64,000 nt of DNA from Clostridium tagluense. Lineage in GTDB: Bacteria > Bacillota > Clostridia > Clostridiales > Clostridiaceae. Positions 60,081 to 64,000 of the stretch are shown in pieces (position 1 is the stretch's first letter; each line of letters starts with the position of its first letter). The stretch is taken from assembly GCF_003865095.1 (NCBI RefSeq), contig NZ_BHYK01000013.1:1-64000 (forward strand), read 5' to 3'. The notes beneath the pieces were generated by a model. It had not been told where the DNA came from and did not search any database. It saw nothing but the letters and a program-made list of their open reading frames with translations. The position numbers and the translations under genes were made by a program.

Positions 60081-60902
60081 ATGGGGACAAACTTTTCAAT
60101 AGGAGAAATGTCAAAGTTACAAAATCTATCAATTCAAACATTGCGATATTATGATAAAGTTGGACTACTAAAACCGTCATATATAAATGAAAAGAGCAGA
60201 TACAGATATTATTCTGCTAAGCACTTAGTAATACTTGATTTAATAAAACAGTGTAAGGCTATGGGTTTATCCTTAGAGGAGATAAAGGAATTAATAGAAA
60301 ATTATACTTCATTTGATTCTATACTTAATATAATAAGTAAGCAAAAGGAAATGATAGATACTAAAATAAAAGAATTAACCATAGTGAAAAATAATATTAA
60401 TTTTTTGGAGCAGCGTATAAAAAATTCTTTAGAAGAAGGCATTGACCATGTTTTTATTAAATATAATCAAGAAAGAAAATTTATTAAATATAATAATACA
60501 AAAAGGTATACAGAAGAGTTTGAAATAAATTTAAGTGAAATATTAGTATCTATGGAACAGAAGTATAGCAGTTCAAATAAAGAACTTGCTTTTGCTGTAT
60601 CCTATGAAGACATAAAAAAATATGATGAACTAATATATAATAATATGTTAATTAGTGTTTCGGAATCTATTACAAATGATGATAATAATTTAATAACTTT
60701 GCCAAAGGGCGAATATATAACATTAAATTTTGATGATGATTATAAGGATACAAGTAAGTATTATAAAACTCTTATTGAGTATATGGATAAAAATAATGTT
60801 GAAGTAAGTGGAGATTTTTATGAAGTATATATAATGACTAGAGTTGGGAATGATGGTAAGGAAAGATCTTTAGGACAAATTCAAATATTAAAGAAAAAAT
60901 AA
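60081..60902 (+). CDS. MerR-family activator with GyrI-like effector domain
   Basis: A 273-residue regulator. The N-terminal winged helix (1-70: FSIGEMSKLQNLSIQTLRYYDKVGLL) and the dimer coiled coil (about 80-115) are typical MerR. Residues about 125-273 look like the GyrI/BmrR multidrug-binding domain. Such proteins activate exporter genes when bound to drugs. GAGGTGAGG precedes ATG 60081. The MATE gene just before it has the expected 19-base spacer promoter, so it is the likely target. Confidence 0.9.
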   Translation: MGTNFSIGEMSKLQNLSIQTLRYYDKVGLLKPSYINEKSRYRYYSAKHLVILDLIKQCKAMGLSLEEIKELIENYTSFDSILNIISKQKEMIDTKIKELTIVKNNINFLEQRIKNSLEEGIDHVFIKYNQERKFIKYNNTKRYTEEFEINLSEILVSMEQKYSSSNKELAFAVSYEDIKKYDELIYNNMLISVSESITNDDNNLITLPKGEYITLNFDDDYKDTSKYYKTLIEYMDKNNVEVSGDFYEVYIMTRVGNDGKERSLGQIQILKKK

Positions 60903-61143
60903 GGGCACTGACGGGAACTTGTAATTGGGACAAGTATACAATTAGAAAAATATAATGGCAGGAATTGTTTATCCCAAATTGAAACGAATAGTTAAAACAA
61001 ACGTATTATAAAGTGGAAGAATATTTTATAAGACTACTGAGTATCAAGCAATTTCACATTTATAATTTACATTCATATTTAAGATTATTCAAATGATGAT
61101 ATAATAATTAAATATGAAAACTATAAAGATTTGGAGGAGTTAT

Positions 61144-62943
61144 ATGAAAAACATTTTTAAAACATTTATAATTATGGTCGTAACTTTTGCATTGTGTATA
61201 CCTATGCAAATAATAGTAAGGGCTAGTACATTTACAGATATGGGTTCTAAAAAGGATGTGGTAGTTAATAAACCTTGGACAGTGAGTTTTAATAAACCTT
61301 TGAGTGCTACTACTGTGAATACTACAAACATTAAGATGGTTGGAGAAAATAATAAATACATAGATATTAAAGTTAGTTTAGCTAATAGTAATAAAAATGT
61401 GTTAGTTGAACCAGTGAAAAACTATGAATATAATAAGACATATACTTTGATAGTGACAAATCAGGTTAATTCTGCTGACGGAAAATCTCTTCCCAGTGAA
61501 GTTAGAATGAATTTTACTACTAAAAGTGCCCCTACAAAACCAAGTGAGTTCACTGTATGTATAGACCCAGGTCAGTACTATAAAGCAATTACTGGCATAA
61601 ATGGTGTTAAGGCTAAGGATATAAATTTAAGTACAGCGTTAAAATTAGGTAACATACTAAAAACAAGAGGGTTTAACGTAGTATACACAAGAAACAGTGA
61701 TTCAGTATCTTGGAATCAGAGTGATGAGGATGATGCAAAAGCTAAAATTGCTTCTACTGCAAAAGCGGATCTATTTTTAAGTATAAACACTAATTCTTAT
61801 ACTTCAAATACTCCGAAAGGAATTGAAACATATTACAAACCTGGTGTTAGTAATAATAAGATGCTGGCGACTTCAATTCAAGATGAATTAATGAAAGCAA
61901 CACAAGCTACTAATAGGAGCATAAAAGAAGCAAGTAACGAAGCAAACTTAGGAATATTAAATAAGGTAAGTTGCCCCGCAGTAGTTTTGGAATTAGGGTT
62001 CCTGACCAATCCAGATGAAGAGATATTATTAAGTAGTGCAGAATATCAAAATAATGAGGCAAAAGCTATAGCTAATGGATCAATGAACTATGCGGGGTTT
62101 GCGAATTCCGATACTAATTACGATTCTATTTTTAAAGTATCTTCAGTTGGAGATATAAAGACCAACATAGAACAAGGTGGTAAATATATCTTCCCTAAAA
62201 CGGTACAAGCTACTATGAGTAATAACTCCAAAAAAGATGTAGATGTAGTTTGGAATAGTAATTCACTAGATACAAGCAAGGTTGGAATGTACACATTTCA
62301 AGGAACTATTAAAGACAGTACTATAAAAGTTAATTTAGTAGTAAATGTAATAGCAACTACCCAAAAAAAATACAAAGTAGTTTTAGATGCAGGGCATGGA
62401 GGATATGATCCCGGAGCAACAGGACCAACGGGAATTAATGAGAAGGACATAACACTTGCAATTACTTTAAAGGTTGGAAGTATATTAATTAAGAATGGTG
62501 TTGAGACAGTATACACAAGAACTAGTGATAATATAGCTTGGTCCACAAATGAAGCTCAAAATCTTCAAGCAAGATGTGATATATCTAATGCAGCTAAACC
62601 AGATTATTTTGTAAGTATTCATGAGAATAGCTTTTCAGCTCTAACAGCTAGTGGCATTGAGACTTATTATTTCAGTGGTAGTGTAGCTGGACAAAAGCTG
62701 GCTCAAGCTGTACAAACCGAACTAATCAAAGAAACTGGAAGAGTAGATAGGGGTCTTAAAACTACTACTGGTTTATATGTTATAAAAAATGTAGATGCTA
62801 CTTCTATACTGGTGGAGACGTCATTCATTTCTAATCCAGAAGAAGAAAAACTATTAACTACAGATGCATATCAATATAAATTAGCTAAGGCGATTGCAAC
62901 AGGTATTCTTAAGAGTTTAGGAATAAGTAATATAGTATTTTAA
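61144..62943 (+). CDS. N-acetylmuramoyl-L-alanine amidase with two Amidase_3 modules
   Basis: A 599-residue secreted protein. A signal peptide (1-26) is followed by an SbsA-like Ig domain (about 30-125), a first Amidase_3 module (135-320), a second Ig-like domain (325-410) and a second Amidase_3 module (411-595). Module two keeps the zinc residues: DAGHGG, NEKD glutamate and SIHENS, with the catalytic glutamate in LVETSFISN. Module one reads DPGQ in place of DAGH and SINTNS in place of SIHxNS, so both zinc histidines are gone while LELGFLTN remains. It probably binds rather than cuts. The enzyme hydrolyses the muramoyl-alanine bond of peptidoglycan. ATG 61144 follows GGAGGAG. Confidence 0.9.
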   Translation: MKNIFKTFIIMVVTFALCIPMQIIVRASTFTDMGSKKDVVVNKPWTVSFNKPLSATTVNTTNIKMVGENNKYIDIKVSLANSNKNVLVEPVKNYEYNKTYTLIVTNQVNSADGKSLPSEVRMNFTTKSAPTKPSEFTVCIDPGQYYKAITGINGVKAKDINLSTALKLGNILKTRGFNVVYTRNSDSVSWNQSDEDDAKAKIASTAKADLFLSINTNSYTSNTPKGIETYYKPGVSNNKMLATSIQDELMKATQATNRSIKEASNEANLGILNKVSCPAVVLELGFLTNPDEEILLSSAEYQNNEAKAIANGSMNYAGFANSDTNYDSIFKVSSVGDIKTNIEQGGKYIFPKTVQATMSNNSKKDVDVVWNSNSLDTSKVGMYTFQGTIKDSTIKVNLVVNVIATTQKKYKVVLDAGHGGYDPGATGPTGINEKDITLAITLKVGSILIKNGVETVYTRTSDNIAWSTNEAQNLQARCDISNAAKPDYFVSIHENSFSALTASGIETYYFSGSVAGQKLAQAVQTELIKETGRVDRGLKTTTGLYVIKNVDATSILVETSFISNPEEEKLLTTDAYQYKLAKAIATGILKSLGISNIVF

Positions 62944-62976
62944 ATCATTTTATTTTTCTATTTAGGGGGAATTGTT

Positions 62977-64000
62977 TTGTCAAACAAAATTAAACAGTAC
63001 AATATTCATAGAGACCTTGAGACAACAAGTGAGGAGCATACCGATGTTATAATCGAAGCTGAAAAACAATTATCACAATCCATGCTATGGAAGCTGCAGA
63101 AAGATTTTTTCTCAAATCAGGGTCCAGAAGCCTGGACCCGCGGAATTGTGCCTCAATATATAACTACTAATCCTTATATAGCAAATTTATATGCTAAAAC
63201 TATATTTGGATATTGCAGAGATTATGTTACAAGAACTGATATAGATAAAGACTCTACTATATACATAATGGAGCTTGCGTCAGGGGTAGGTCGATTTACC
63301 TATACTTTCCTTAAAAGATTCTTACATATAATAGAAAATTCTTCTCTAAAAGGGTTGAAATTTAAATATATAGTAACTGATTTTTCTGAAAAAAACATTG
63401 AGTATTGGCAAAACCATAGCTTTTTAAAACCCTATTTTGATTGTGGAATACTTGACTGTGCAACCTTCGATATAGCTAAAGATGATCAGCTTAAATTAAG
63501 AAACAGTGGTGAAATTTTAGCCCGCGGAAAGCTTAAAAACCCTTTGATCTTAATCGCTAATTACACCTTTGACAGTCTTCCACAAGATACCTTTTATGTA
63601 AACAAGGGAGAAATTTTTGAAGGTTTGATTACAGTAACTTCTCCAAAAGTAAAGGCTGATGCTGAAGACAAATCCATACTGGCTGGCTTAGATTATTACT
63701 ATACAGACAACCAAATCCAAGGTAAAAATTATTACGAAGATGATAATTTTAATGATATCCTTGTATATTATAAAAATCACTTGGAAGATACATCCTTTTC
63801 ACTTCCAATAATGGCTATGAGATGTATTTCTAGATTAAAAAGATTATTTAATGATGACATAATTTTAATTTCTGCGGATAAAGGTTATAAAGATGAAAAG
63901 GCTATGCTTAAAAATTCTCATCCATTTTTATCAAAACACGGATGTATTTCTATGACTGTTAACTTTCATTCATTGGAACAGTATTTTAAAAATATTGGTG
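62977..64000 (+). CDS. SAM-dependent methyltransferase-like protein, partial
   Basis: A frame of 341 codons runs off the right end. It starts at TTG 62977 (MSNKIKQYNIHRDLE), 6 bases after AGGGGGA; a TTG at 62972 is in a frame that soon stops. Around residue 95 there is a class I methyltransferase motif I (IYIMELASGVGRFTYTFL) followed by YIVTDFSEKNIEYW as the motif II strand. LILIANYTFDSLPQDTF is close to motif IV and resembles MidA-like proteins. The N-terminal 80 residues (with FSNQGPEAWTRGIVPQY) do not resemble a domain I know. Substrate unknown. Confidence 0.7.
   Translation, partial: MSNKIKQYNIHRDLETTSEEHTDVIIEAEKQLSQSMLWKLQKDFFSNQGPEAWTRGIVPQYITTNPYIANLYAKTIFGYCRDYVTRTDIDKDSTIYIMELASGVGRFTYTFLKRFLHIIENSSLKGLKFKYIVTDFSEKNIEYWQNHSFLKPYFDCGILDCATFDIAKDDQLKLRNSGEILARGKLKNPLILIANYTFDSLPQDTFYVNKGEIFEGLITVTSPKVKADAEDKSILAGLDYYYTDNQIQGKNYYEDDNFNDILVYYKNHLEDTSFSLPIMAMRCISRLKRLFNDDIILISADKGYKDEKAMLKNSHPFLSKHGCISMTVNFHSLEQYFKNIG

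Overview
This window looks like chromosome of an anaerobic, low-GC Firmicute of the genus Clostridium or a close relative. The DNA is strongly AT-rich. Ribosome binding sites are mostly strong GGAGG types, with several TTG or GTG starts. Gene content is clostridial: sensory and group B [FeFe] hydrogenases, oleate hydratase, a long-form urocanate hydratase, SpoIIE-type phosphatase, Amidase_3 cell-wall hydrolase, VanW, DUF421 and T-box fragments. I see no rRNA, tRNA, CRISPR array, phage module or intact insertion sequence.

Left part (1-10.1 kb). A minus-strand set holds an Rrf2 regulator, a DsbA-like gene broken by one base in an A9 run, and an NAD(P)H-binding oxidoreductase. Then comes a TetR-controlled oleate hydratase locus. 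It has a TetR regulator, a DUF5692-like membrane protein, oleate hydratase, and an operon of HypB, a large Fe-S/flavin fusion and HypA. The three promoters downstream of the TetR gene share a TGTCTATTG block touching the -35 element. At two of them this forms the inverted repeat TAGACA-N12-TGTCTA, which argues for one regulon. Nickel-insertion factors beside oleate hydratase, with no [NiFe] hydrogenase, are the most unusual functional grouping here.

Middle (10.2-40.4 kb). Single genes follow: esterase, zinc ribbon, HipA-like kinase, urocanate hydratase, pyruvate kinase, chemoreceptor and GDSL lipase. Next is a four-gene sensory-hydrogenase operon ([2Fe-2S] thioredoxin-fold ferredoxin, PAS-containing H-cluster protein, SpoIIE phosphatase, group B [FeFe] hydrogenase) divergent from a LysR regulator, with a 20-bp palindrome between them. 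An extracytoplasmic/redox cluster comes after: frameshifted DUF4418, FtsX-like ABC exporter, VTT protein, YdjY-like lipoprotein, small membrane protein, NADH oxidase and a membrane polyferredoxin with an FMN-binding domain. Mn-type superoxide dismutase, VanW, DUF421 and a GNAT follow. Several decayed fragments lie between genes: IlvD C-terminus, duplicated ankyrin piece, flavin-oxidoreductase piece and a collapsed M20 amidohydrolase.

Right part (40.5-64 kb). A three-gene ABC importer of the TrpXYZ/COG2984 kind is followed by a double gamma-glutamylcyclotransferase-like protein and a DUF5050-like protein. Next lies a decayed T-box plus lysyl-tRNA synthetase fragment. The deoR-deoC pair carries a 42-bp operator. 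A BrnQ carrier has a sigma-54 promoter and sits next to a sigma-54 activator and a histidine kinase with an amino-acid-binding-type sensor. Then come a WG-repeat protein, an HD-GYP protein, D-aminoacylase and a lone receiver. A MATE exporter whose promoter has the 19-bp spacer typical of MerR activation precedes a MerR regulator. A two-module amidase with one apparently dead module follows. A methyltransferase-like gene runs off the right end.
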